Positions 1 through 6,655 of a stretch of 24,776 nt of DNA are shown here, piece after piece (position 1 is the first letter of the stretch; the number at the start of each line of letters is the position of its first letter). The translations under genes and the position numbers were made by a program. The stretch is taken from positions 9,774 through 34,549 of the forward strand of contig DJQM01000029.1 in NCBI GenBank assembly GCA_002437585.1, written 5' to 3'. Below the pieces are notes generated by a model. The model searched no databases, was not told the DNA's origin, and worked only from the letters and a program-made list of their open reading frames with translations. Source of the stretch: Clostridiales bacterium UBA6386 (GTDB taxonomy: Bacteria > Bacillota > Clostridia > Oscillospirales > Oscillospiraceae).

Positions 1-1310
1 GAGTTCTTGTTGGCGCCGACGGTGCCGTCGCCGCCCAGACCCCAGAACTTGCACTCAATGGTGCCGGCCGCGGCGGTGTTGGGGGAGACCTTCTCGTCCA
101 GGGACAGGTGGGTCACATCGTCCACAATGCCGATGGTGAACTCTTCCTTGGGAGCGTCCTTCGCCAGCTCCTCGTAAACAGCGAACACGGAAGCGGGATG
201 GGTATCCTTGGAGCCCAGACCGTAACGGCCGCCGATGACGGTCACATCGTTCCGGCCGGCCTTAGCCAGTGCCATGACAACGTCCTGGTACAGAGGCTCG
301 CCCTGGGAGCCGGGCTCCTTGGTACGATCCAGAACCGCGATCTTCTTGGCGGTAGCGGGAATGGCCTCCAGCAGCTTCTCGGGGCAGAAGGGACGGAACA
401 GGCGAACCTTCACAACGCCAACCTTCTCGCCGTGAGCGTTCAGGTAGTCGATGACCTCGTCGACAACGTCGTTGATGGAACCCATGGCCACGATGATGCG
501 GTCGGCATCGGGCGCGCCGTAGTAGTTGAACAGCTTGTAGTCGGTGCCCAGCTTCTCATTGACCTTGTTCATGTACTTCTCGACCACTGCGGGCAGAGCG
601 TTGTAGTACTTGTTGCAGGCCTCACGGTGCTGGAAGAAGATGTCGTCGTTCTCGTGGGAGCCGCGCATGGCGGGACGCTCGGGGTTCAGGGAGTGGTTCC
701 GGAAGGCCGCGACGGCATCCATATCCACCATGTCCTTCAGATCCTCGTAGTCCCAGATGGCAACCTTCTGGATCTCATGAGAGGTGCGGAAGCCGTCGAA
801 GAAGTTGATGAAGGGAACGCGGCCTTCGATGGCGGACAGGTGAGCCACAGCACTCAAATCCATGACCTCCTGCACGTTGGTCTCGCACAGCATGGCGAAG
901 CCGGTCTGACGGCAGGCATACACATCGGAGTGGTCACCGAAGATGTTCAGAGACTGCGTGGCGACGGTACGGGCGGAAACGTGGAATACTGCGGGCAGCA
1001 GCTCACCGGCGATCTTGAACATGTTGGGGATCATCAGCAGCAGACCCTGAGAAGCGGTGTAGGTGGTCGTCAGGGCACCGGCTGCCAGAGAGCCGTGGAC
1101 AGCACCGGCGGCACCGGCCTCGGACTCCATTTCAACGACCTTGACGGTGTTGCCGAAGATGTTCTTCCGGCCGGCAGCGGCCCACTGGTCAACGTTGTCG
1201 GCCATGGGGCTGGAGGGGGTGATGGGGTAGATGCCAGCTACCTCGGTAAAGGCGTAGCTGACGTGGGCGGCAGCAGTGTTGCCGTCCATGGTCTTGAATT
1301 TTCTAGCCAA
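1..1310 (-). CDS. nifJ: Pyruvate:ferredoxin (flavodoxin) oxidoreductase, N-terminal part (cut by window edge)
   Basis: Catalyses the oxidative decarboxylation of pyruvate to acetyl-CoA with electrons passed to ferredoxin, in the cytoplasm, a hallmark of anaerobic metabolism. About 436 residues are visible of the roughly 1,170-1,200 usual for the single-chain enzyme; the rest lies left of base 1. The N-terminus contains YPITPSSPMAD and the GSLAAGALTTTYTASQGLLL stretch of domain I. Domain II ends with GGRYGLGSKDTHPASVFAVY, and the visible end (ECKFWGLGGDGTVGANKNS) is the start of the gamma-type domain. I place the start at a TTG (1308-1310), because AGGAGG lies 8 nt upstream and the family normally starts MA(R/K)KFKTMDGN; the next ATG (7 codons in) would drop conserved residues. 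Expressed as a single gene from its own promoter, divergent from yifB. Long antisense frames over it are shadows. Confidence 0.96.
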   Translation of the reverse strand, partial: MARKFKTMDGNTAAAHVSYAFTEVAGIYPITPSSPMADNVDQWAAAGRKNIFGNTVKVVEMESEAGAAGAVHGSLAAGALTTTYTASQGLLLMIPNMFKIAGELLPAVFHVSARTVATQSLNIFGDHSDVYACRQTGFAMLCETNVQEVMDLSAVAHLSAIEGRVPFINFFDGFRTSHEIQKVAIWDYEDLKDMVDMDAVAAFRNHSLNPERPAMRGSHENDDIFFQHREACNKYYNALPAVVEKYMNKVNEKLGTDYKLFNYYGAPDADRIIVAMGSINDVVDEVIDYLNAHGEKVGVVKVRLFRPFCPEKLLEAIPATAKKIAVLDRTKEPGSQGEPLYQDVVMALAKAGRNDVTVIGGRYGLGSKDTHPASVFAVYEELAKDAPKEEFTIGIVDDVTHLSLDEKVSPNTAAAGTIECKFWGLGGDGTVGANKN

Positions 1311-1350
1311 AATGAAATACCTCCTAAAGTATTCAATTTTTGTCGTGCCT

Positions 1351-1379
1351 ATCATACCACTTTTTTCGCCGTTTGTAAA
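1351..1379 (-). promoter_or_regulatory. Sigma-A promoter of nifJ
   Basis: Minus-strand TTTACA (1374-1379), a 17-nt spacer and TATGAT (1351-1356), with TGG just before the -10 giving an extended -10. The leader to the TTG start is about 35 nt and carries AGGAGG. Confidence 0.75.
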
Positions 1380-1396
1380 GTCAAGAAACGACCGGG

Positions 1397-1444
1397 ATGT
1401 AAAATTTTCGTTTCTTTTTCCGGATCCTGAGAAAAATTTTACAT
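1397..1444. repeat. 12-bp inverted repeat between the divergent nifJ and yifB promoters
   Basis: ATGTAAAATTTT (1397-1408) and its exact complement AAAATTTTACAT (1433-1444), 24 nt apart, lie just upstream of the nifJ -35 and about 40 bp upstream of the yifB -35. The position suits a regulator site for one or both genes; the arms do not match a binding site I can name. AT-richness makes chance a possible explanation. Confidence 0.45.
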
Positions 1445-1485
1445 ACAAGTGAAGAGCCAACCGAAAGGGCAGACGCAGATAGTTC

Positions 1486-1514
1486 TTGCAATCCGGCTCC
1501 CTTTTTATTATAAT
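1486..1514 (+). promoter_or_regulatory. Sigma-A promoter of the yifB-thiI-pncC run
   Basis: TTGCAA (1486-1491), a 17-nt spacer and TATAAT (1509-1514). Start of transcription would be near 1521, only about 20 nt before the yifB ATG, with the AGAGGG ribosome binding site between them. Confidence 0.8.
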
Positions 1515-1539
1515 GTGTGGAAAGAAAAGAGGGATTGCG

Positions 1540-3054
1540 ATGATCTGCAGCGTAAAAACACTGGGCATTTCCGGAATCCAGGGAAGCCTGGTCACGGCGG
1601 AGTGCTACATCTCCAACGGTCTTCCCGGCTTCGACATTGTGGGTCTGCCGGACGCGGCGGTGAAGGAGGCACGGGAGCGGGTTCGGGCGGCAGCCAAAAG
1701 CAGCGGCCTGAGCTTTCCCGTCAGCCGGATCACCGTGAACCTGGCTCCGGCCAGCCAGAAGAAAACCGGCACTCACTACGATCTTCCCATTCTTTTGAGC
1801 ATTCTGTCCGCCTGCGGAAGCGTCCGCCGCCCAAGGTCTGACAGCGCGTTTCTGGGCGAGGTGAGCCTGGACGGAAACATCCGTCCCGTTACCGGTGTGC
1901 TGCCCATGGCACTGGCTGCCAAGCGGGAGGGAATCCGGACGCTTTTCGTTCCGGCGGAAAATGCGGCGGAGGCCACCCTGGCCCATGGCCCGGCCATTAT
2001 CCCGGTGGAGACCGTCCGGCAGCTGGCCGCGGGCTTGAACGGGGAAACTTCTCTTGCCGAGGAGCCTTTGTGGGTGCCGGAAGCCCAGAGCGTCCCGGAG
2101 CTGGACTTCCGGGATGTGCTGGGTCAGGAGAACGTGAAGCGGGCTTTGGAGGTTGCGGCGGCAGGCAGCCACAACGTGCTGCTCATCGGCCCGCCGGGTT
2201 CCGGCAAAAGTATGCTGAGCAAACGGCTTCCCTCCATTTTGCCGGACATGACAAGGGAGGAAGCACTGGAGGTCAGTCAGATTTACTCCGTCATGGGCCT
2301 TCTGACGGCGAAAAATCCGTTACTAACCCGGCGACCCTTCCGGTCGCCCCACCATACCATCTCCAACGCGGGGCTTGCCGGCGGCGGCTCCAACCCCAAG
2401 CCCGGAGAGATTTCTCTGGCGCATAAGGGGGTACTGTTCCTGGATGAAATGCCGGAATTCCGGAAGGACACCCTGGATTTGATGCGCCAGCCCATGGAGG
2501 ACGGCAAAGTTACCATTTCCCGGGTTTCCGGAGCGGTGACGTACCCCGCGGAATTTATGCTGGTGTGCGCCATGAACCCCTGTAAATGCGGCTGGTACGG
2601 AGACCCCTCCGGCCGGTGCCGGTGTACCCAGCGGGAGGTGGACAGCTATCGGGGACGGATTTCCGGACCGATTCTGGATCGGATCGATATTGTGGTGGAG
2701 GTGCCGGCGGTGGCCTTTGAGGACTTGCGTTCCCGGGCGGAGGCGGAGCCTTCCTCGGAAATTCAGAAGCGGGTGAACGCTGCGAGAGCCGTCCAGAACC
2801 GGCGATTCCATAGCAGCGGCATGTGCAACGCCCGGATGGGCCCGGCGGAAATGCGCTCCTACTGCGCCCTGGACGATACCTGCGCCGGACTTATGAAGAA
2901 CGCCTTTGAGGTCATGGGTCTGACCGCCCGGAGTTACGACCGGATATTGCGGGTAGCCAGAACCGTTGCCGATCTGGAGGGCAGCGAGAAAATTCAGCCC
3001 CAGCACATCGCCGAGGCCATTCAGTATCGGGCGGTGAATATGGGCAAGCAATAA
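1540..3054 (+). CDS. yifB: YifB/ComM-family AAA+ ATPase (Mg-chelatase-like)
   Basis: A 504-residue cytoplasmic AAA+ protein of the YifB/ComM family, whose characterised members are helicases that help branch migration during natural transformation; the role in this organism is inferred. The N-terminal ChlI-like domain (about 1-170) contains GLPGFDIVGLPDAAVKEARE. The Mg-chelatase ATPase core has Walker A GPPGSGKS (217-224) and Walker B VLFLDE (298-303), followed by RSPHHTIS upstream of it and a C-terminal lid with DRIDIVVEVP. A Cys cluster (CAMNPCKCGWYGDPSGRCRC) is typical of the family. Start chosen at 1540 because the protein family begins MICSVKT-like and AGAGGG sits 6 nt upstream; an in-frame extension to 1486 would overlap the promoter. 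Followed 13 nt later by thiI. Confidence 0.95.
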   Translation: MICSVKTLGISGIQGSLVTAECYISNGLPGFDIVGLPDAAVKEARERVRAAAKSSGLSFPVSRITVNLAPASQKKTGTHYDLPILLSILSACGSVRRPRSDSAFLGEVSLDGNIRPVTGVLPMALAAKREGIRTLFVPAENAAEATLAHGPAIIPVETVRQLAAGLNGETSLAEEPLWVPEAQSVPELDFRDVLGQENVKRALEVAAAGSHNVLLIGPPGSGKSMLSKRLPSILPDMTREEALEVSQIYSVMGLLTAKNPLLTRRPFRSPHHTISNAGLAGGGSNPKPGEISLAHKGVLFLDEMPEFRKDTLDLMRQPMEDGKVTISRVSGAVTYPAEFMLVCAMNPCKCGWYGDPSGRCRCTQREVDSYRGRISGPILDRIDIVVEVPAVAFEDLRSRAEAEPSSEIQKRVNAARAVQNRRFHSSGMCNARMGPAEMRSYCALDDTCAGLMKNAFEVMGLTARSYDRILRVARTVADLEGSEKIQPQHIAEAIQYRAVNMGKQ

Positions 3055-3067
3055 GGAAAGGAAACCT

Positions 3068-4258
3068 ATGAAAGAGATTTTTTTGTTAAAGCTGGGCGAG
3101 GTCGTCCTGAAGGGCGCCAACAAGCGGCAGTTTGAGGGTCGTCTGCGGCAGAATATCCGCCGCAGGATGAAGCCCTACGGCAATTTCGACGTGTACCTTA
3201 TGCAGTCCACGGTTTATGTGGAGCCTATGGATGAAGAAGCGGATGTGGAGGGAGCCTGGGAGGCCTGCCATGCCGTTTTCGGCCTGGTGAGCCTGTGCCG
3301 GTGCCGCCCCTGCGAGAAAAATGTGGACGCCATTTTCGCCGCCATCGAAAATTATCTGGGGGACGAGCTGGACTGCGCCAAGTCCTTCAAGGTGGAGTCC
3401 AAGCGTTCGGACAAGGGCTTCCCCATGACCTCCATTCAGCTGTCCCAGGAGATCGGCGGCCGACTGGCGGAGGCTCATCCCGGGGTGGAGGTGGACGTAC
3501 ACCACCCGGAATACACGGTGAACGTGGAGGTTCGGGACTTAGCGGCCTATGTCCATGGACCGGCGGAGCCGGGAGCCGGGGGGCTGCCTACCGGCGTGGG
3601 CGGCAGAGCCATGAGCCTGCTGTCCGGCGGCATTGATTCTCCCGTGGCCTCCTATATGATCGCCAAGCGGGGGGTGGAAATTGAGGCCGTGCATTTCTTC
3701 TCCTATCCCTACACCTCCCAGCTGGCCAAGGACAAGGTCATTGAGCTGGCTCGGCTGGTGACGAAATATTCCGGGAAAATGACCGTGAATGTGGTTTCCT
3801 TTACGGAAATTCAGGAGGCCATCCGGGACAACTGCCCGGAGGAGTTCTTCACCCTGATCATGCGCCGGTTTATGATGGAAATTGCCATGCGTCTTGCGAA
3901 AAATGACGGCTGCGGGGCACTGGTCACAGGTGAAAATCTGGGGCAGGTAGCCTCCCAGACCATGGAGGCCATGGCTGTCACCGGCGCGGTGGTGGACATC
4001 CCCATTTTTATGCCTCTGGTCGGCATGGATAAGAAGGACATCATTGCCATCGCAGAGAAGATCGGCACCCTGGAAACCTCCATTCTGCCCTATGAGGACT
4101 GCTGCACGGTGTTTACGCCCAAGCATCCCAAAACCAAGCCTACGCTGGGTCAGGTGCTCCATGCCGAGGAGAAGCTCGACCGGGAAGCTCTGATTACCAA
4201 GGCACTGGAATCTGTAGAAAAGATCAAGGTGAGCTATCATGATGAGCCTTTGCTGTGA
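3068..4258 (+). CDS. thiI: tRNA 4-thiouridine(8) synthetase ThiI (short form without rhodanese domain)
   Basis: ThiI adenylates U8 of tRNA and inserts sulfur to make s4U; it can also supply sulfur for thiazole. The 396-residue protein has an N-terminal ferredoxin-like domain, a THUMP domain (about 60-165), then the PP-loop ATPase with SGGIDSPVASYMIAKRG beginning at residue 186. The C-terminus keeps the DCCTVFTPKHPKTKP region. The extra rhodanese domain of the E. coli form is absent, as in most Firmicutes, where a dedicated cysteine desulfurase delivers sulfur; none is seen here. AGGAAAGGAAACC precedes the ATG. The last 20 bases overlap the next gene, suggesting translational coupling. Confidence 0.96.
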   Translation: MKEIFLLKLGEVVLKGANKRQFEGRLRQNIRRRMKPYGNFDVYLMQSTVYVEPMDEEADVEGAWEACHAVFGLVSLCRCRPCEKNVDAIFAAIENYLGDELDCAKSFKVESKRSDKGFPMTSIQLSQEIGGRLAEAHPGVEVDVHHPEYTVNVEVRDLAAYVHGPAEPGAGGLPTGVGGRAMSLLSGGIDSPVASYMIAKRGVEIEAVHFFSYPYTSQLAKDKVIELARLVTKYSGKMTVNVVSFTEIQEAIRDNCPEEFFTLIMRRFMMEIAMRLAKNDGCGALVTGENLGQVASQTMEAMAVTGAVVDIPIFMPLVGMDKKDIIAIAEKIGTLETSILPYEDCCTVFTPKHPKTKPTLGQVLHAEEKLDREALITKALESVEKIKVSYHDEPLL

Positions 4259-4703
4259 GGTTTTAGAGCGGCTTTCCGGGAAGACCCTGGTCACGGCGGA
4301 GAGCCTGACCGGCGGGGGCATCGGGGCGGCGCTGACCGCCGTTCCCGGAAGTTCGGAGGTCTATAAGGGCGGGGTCATCAGCTATACCAACTGGGTCAAG
4401 GCGCATGTCCTGGGGGTTCCAGGGGAAGTGCTTGAGACCTACGGGGCGGTGTCCGCCCAGACGGCGCAGGCCATGGCCACCGGTGTCCGAAGGCTTCTCC
4501 AGGCGGACGTGGCTGTGGCCGTTACCGGCCTGGCAGGCCCCGGGGGAGACGCGTTCGGCAACCCGGTGGGCACGGTGTTCGTCGGTTATGCGGATGAAAA
4601 AAACGTCCAGGCAGTGGAATGCCATTTCTCCGGCAGCCGGGAGGAAATCCGCAATCAGACCATCGCCCGGGCTCTGCGCCTGGTGCTGGAAAACGCAAAG
4701 TAA
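4239..4703 (+). CDS. pncC: Stand-alone CinA C-terminal domain protein, nicotinamide-nucleotide amidase
   Basis: A 154-residue protein matching the C-terminal domain of CinA, which deamidates nicotinamide mononucleotide to nicotinate mononucleotide in pyridine-nucleotide salvage. Visible family motifs are TLVTAESLTGGGIGAALTAVPGSS near the N-terminus, GGVISYTNWVK, and AVAVTGLAGPGGD in the middle. The N-terminal MoCF-like domain of long CinA proteins is missing, which is normal for the PncC form. The start overlaps thiI by 20 nt; AAGGTG lies 8 nt upstream of the first ATG, and a second ATG follows directly and could also be used. Last gene of the run, followed by two hairpins. Confidence 0.92.
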   Translation: MMSLCCEVLERLSGKTLVTAESLTGGGIGAALTAVPGSSEVYKGGVISYTNWVKAHVLGVPGEVLETYGAVSAQTAQAMATGVRRLLQADVAVAVTGLAGPGGDAFGNPVGTVFVGYADEKNVQAVECHFSGSREEIRNQTIARALRLVLENAK

Positions 4704-4742
4704 TTTTTTAGGGTGGCAGCTGTTAGCTGCCACCCTAAAAAA
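4704..4742. terminator. Bidirectional hairpin terminator, 18-bp perfect stem
   Basis: Arms 4704-4721 and 4725-4742 pair perfectly over 18 bp with a 3-nt loop (GTT). The outer six pairs are T:A, so both strands end in a T-tract. It begins right after the pncC stop and ends the yifB-thiI-pncC transcript; in the opposite direction it can stop transcripts of the leucine-rich-repeat gene. Confidence 0.85.
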
Positions 4743-4745
4743 CAG

Positions 4746-4780
4746 AATCAGACGACTCCAACCGGAGCCGTCTGATTTTT
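4746..4780. terminator. Second hairpin terminator in the convergent gap
   Basis: Arms 4746-4759 and 4764-4777 pair over 14 positions with one A/C mismatch and a 4-nt loop (AACC), followed on the plus strand by TTTTT. It is stacked behind the first terminator and lies just before the minus-strand stop at 4787. Confidence 0.75.
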
Positions 4781-4786
4781 GTGTTT

Positions 4787-6508
4787 TTACGCCGCGGTGG
4801 GATCGTAATTGACGATGATGTCCTTATCCCGCAGGGCGGACACGTCCTTGATGACGTTTCCGAAGACGTTCACCTGCACCAGGCAGTAGCAGTCCTTCAG
4901 GGCATCGATGTTCGTGATCAGGTTGTAGTCCATATACACATGGGTCAAAGACTGCATACTCTTCAGGCCGTCAATGTTCGTCAGCGCGTTGTAGGAGCCG
5001 TCGATGGTCTGCAGGGCGCAGCCCTCTGGCCATTCTGGCAGAGCCGCAATCTGGTTGGAAGAGAAGTCAAAGCTTTGCAGCTTTGTCAGGGTTTTCAGGG
5101 CGGAAATGTCCGAAATGGCGTTGCTGCCGATGCCCAGCTCCGTCAGCTCCGTAAGCCCCGCCAGCACATCCACGTTCGCCAGCTTATTGTAGCTGACATT
5201 CAGGGTGGTCAGGCCGGTCAGCGCCTCCACGCCATCGAGAACGGTAATCTGGTTGTTGTCGGCGTTCAGCCAGGTCAGTCGGGTGCAGCTGCGCAGGGGA
5301 GACAGGCTCGTCAGCGCATTGAAGCCTACGTTCAGCTTCACCAGATTCGTCAGGCCGCTCAGGACGGTCAGGTCGGTGACGGCATTATTCTGAAGATTCA
5401 GCTCTGCCAGAGAGGTCATTCCGGACAGGGGATCCAGCTTCTTCAGCGTGTTGCCCCGCAGATCCAGCAATGTCAGATTCTTGGCACTTTCCAGGCCGGC
5501 CAGGGTGCTCAGGGAGCATTCCGCCATGGTCAGGCTGGACAGGGAGGGCAGGGTGCCCAGAATTTTCAGATCGTCCACCGGGAAGCTGCAGCCCGTCAGA
5601 TCCAGCACCACCAGCTTGCTCAGGGGGGTCAGACACTCCAAAGAGGGAATTTCCAGATTGTTGATGGTCAGACTGGTCAGATTGGGCAGATAGGCCAGGT
5701 CGCTGAAATCCTTGGTGCCTTCGGGCACGGTAAATTCCGTAATGTCCCACAGTGCGTCGGTGTAAACCGTAGTAGTGGCACTGGTATGGATCAGCTCCCG
5801 GATGGCGGCCTCCATGGCTTTGTCCTGGAATTCCACCTTCTCGATGACACCGGTGACGGTGTAGTCCAGATCGGCAACACGGCTGACCAGGCCGTTCTCC
5901 TTCACGGCAATGGCGCGGATTCTGGTTTCGCCGGCAGGCAGGGTAATGCCGCTGCTGTAGCGGTCGCCTGCCATGGAGGGGTAGTCCCCGTCAGTGGTGT
6001 AGAAGATCGCGTCCGCGTCAGAGGTCAGATGCACGTCAATATACTGGCTGTAAAATCCCGGTTCCTGATCGGCCTGGGGAGCGGCTGGACGCTGGTTCTC
6101 GATTTCCTGCTTGATGGAGCCTTCGGGAATCTGCTCCAGCAGGGTCACAGCGTCCAGCAGCTTGTCCTGCTCTACGAACACCTCGCTCAGGGCGGTGTAC
6201 AGCTCCACCGTGGGATTGTCCCGGATAGAGGTGGTCAGGGTCAGCTCGGCCTTGGTATAGTTGCCGGTTCGCTTGTACTGATTGGCAAGCTCAATGGCTA
6301 CGTTTTCATCGTGGCCGGAAAAATTATAGGCGCAGTCGTAAAACCAGGAGGAAAGCCGGGAATTGCCGTTAATGGCCTGATACCGAGCCTGGCTCAGCAG
6401 GGTATCCCGGGTGAAGGCTCGGTCATAAACGAACAGGTACCAGATGATGCTGGCAATAATCAGCAGCAGAAGCATCAGAGATACCAGAAATCTGGTTGCT
6501 TTCTTCAT
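4787..6508 (-). CDS. Membrane-anchored leucine-rich-repeat protein with chitobiase-like domain
   Basis: A 573-residue protein of unknown specific role. MKKATRF plus a hydrophobic stretch (about 8-27) forms an uncleaved N-terminal membrane anchor that places the rest outside. Residues 35-130 are helical and TPR-like (ELANQYKRTGNYTKAELTLTTSI). Residues about 150-218 resemble the chitobiase/beta-hexosaminidase C-terminal-type domain (IFYTTDGDYPS...GITLPAGETRIRAIAVKENGLVS), found in many surface proteins. From about 272 to the end run roughly 13 leucine-rich repeats of 22 residues (for example LTNLVKLNVGFNALTSLSPLRS), of the internalin-like SDS22 type. No LPXTG motif is seen. GGAG lies 10 nt before the ATG. 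Likely a protein-binding surface molecule; ligand unknown. Monocistronic from its own promoter. Confidence 0.85.
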   Translation of the reverse strand: MKKATRFLVSLMLLLLIIASIIWYLFVYDRAFTRDTLLSQARYQAINGNSRLSSWFYDCAYNFSGHDENVAIELANQYKRTGNYTKAELTLTTSIRDNPTVELYTALSEVFVEQDKLLDAVTLLEQIPEGSIKQEIENQRPAAPQADQEPGFYSQYIDVHLTSDADAIFYTTDGDYPSMAGDRYSSGITLPAGETRIRAIAVKENGLVSRVADLDYTVTGVIEKVEFQDKAMEAAIRELIHTSATTTVYTDALWDITEFTVPEGTKDFSDLAYLPNLTSLTINNLEIPSLECLTPLSKLVVLDLTGCSFPVDDLKILGTLPSLSSLTMAECSLSTLAGLESAKNLTLLDLRGNTLKKLDPLSGMTSLAELNLQNNAVTDLTVLSGLTNLVKLNVGFNALTSLSPLRSCTRLTWLNADNNQITVLDGVEALTGLTTLNVSYNKLANVDVLAGLTELTELGIGSNAISDISALKTLTKLQSFDFSSNQIAALPEWPEGCALQTIDGSYNALTNIDGLKSMQSLTHVYMDYNLITNIDALKDCYCLVQVNVFGNVIKDVSALRDKDIIVNYDPTAA

Positions 6509-6540
6509 AAAAATACTCCATTTCCAAGGAATCTCCGGTA

Positions 6541-6569
6541 ATTATACTCTATCAGCACATTAAAGTCAA
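6541..6569 (-). promoter_or_regulatory. Sigma-A promoter of the leucine-rich-repeat gene
   Basis: Minus-strand TTGACT (6564-6569), a 17-nt spacer and TATAAT (6541-6546). The leader to the ATG at 6508 is about 25 nt. Confidence 0.85.
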
Positions 6570-6625
6570 GCATTGGGGAAAACGTTACAATTTGCTAATA
6601 TTTTGTTTGACTTTGTGAACGAAAA

Positions 6626-6649
6626 CGGCGCGCCCGGTTGGGCGCGCCG
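6626..6649 (-). terminator. Rho-independent terminator of tex
   Basis: Arms 6626-6635 and 6640-6649 form a 10-bp perfect, all G/C stem with a GGTT/AACC loop. On the minus strand it is followed by GTTTTCG, a short T-run. It lies 7 bp after the tex stop. Confidence 0.8.
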
Positions 6650-6655
6650 CAAGTA

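Noticed and set aside
108..1430. Long open frame on the plus strand over nifJ
   Set aside because: It is antisense to clear pyruvate:ferredoxin oxidoreductase sequence and has biased, low-complexity composition.
4781..6541. 586-codon open frame on the plus strand
   Set aside because: Antisense shadow of the leucine-rich-repeat gene; Gln/Gly/His-rich and without any domain.
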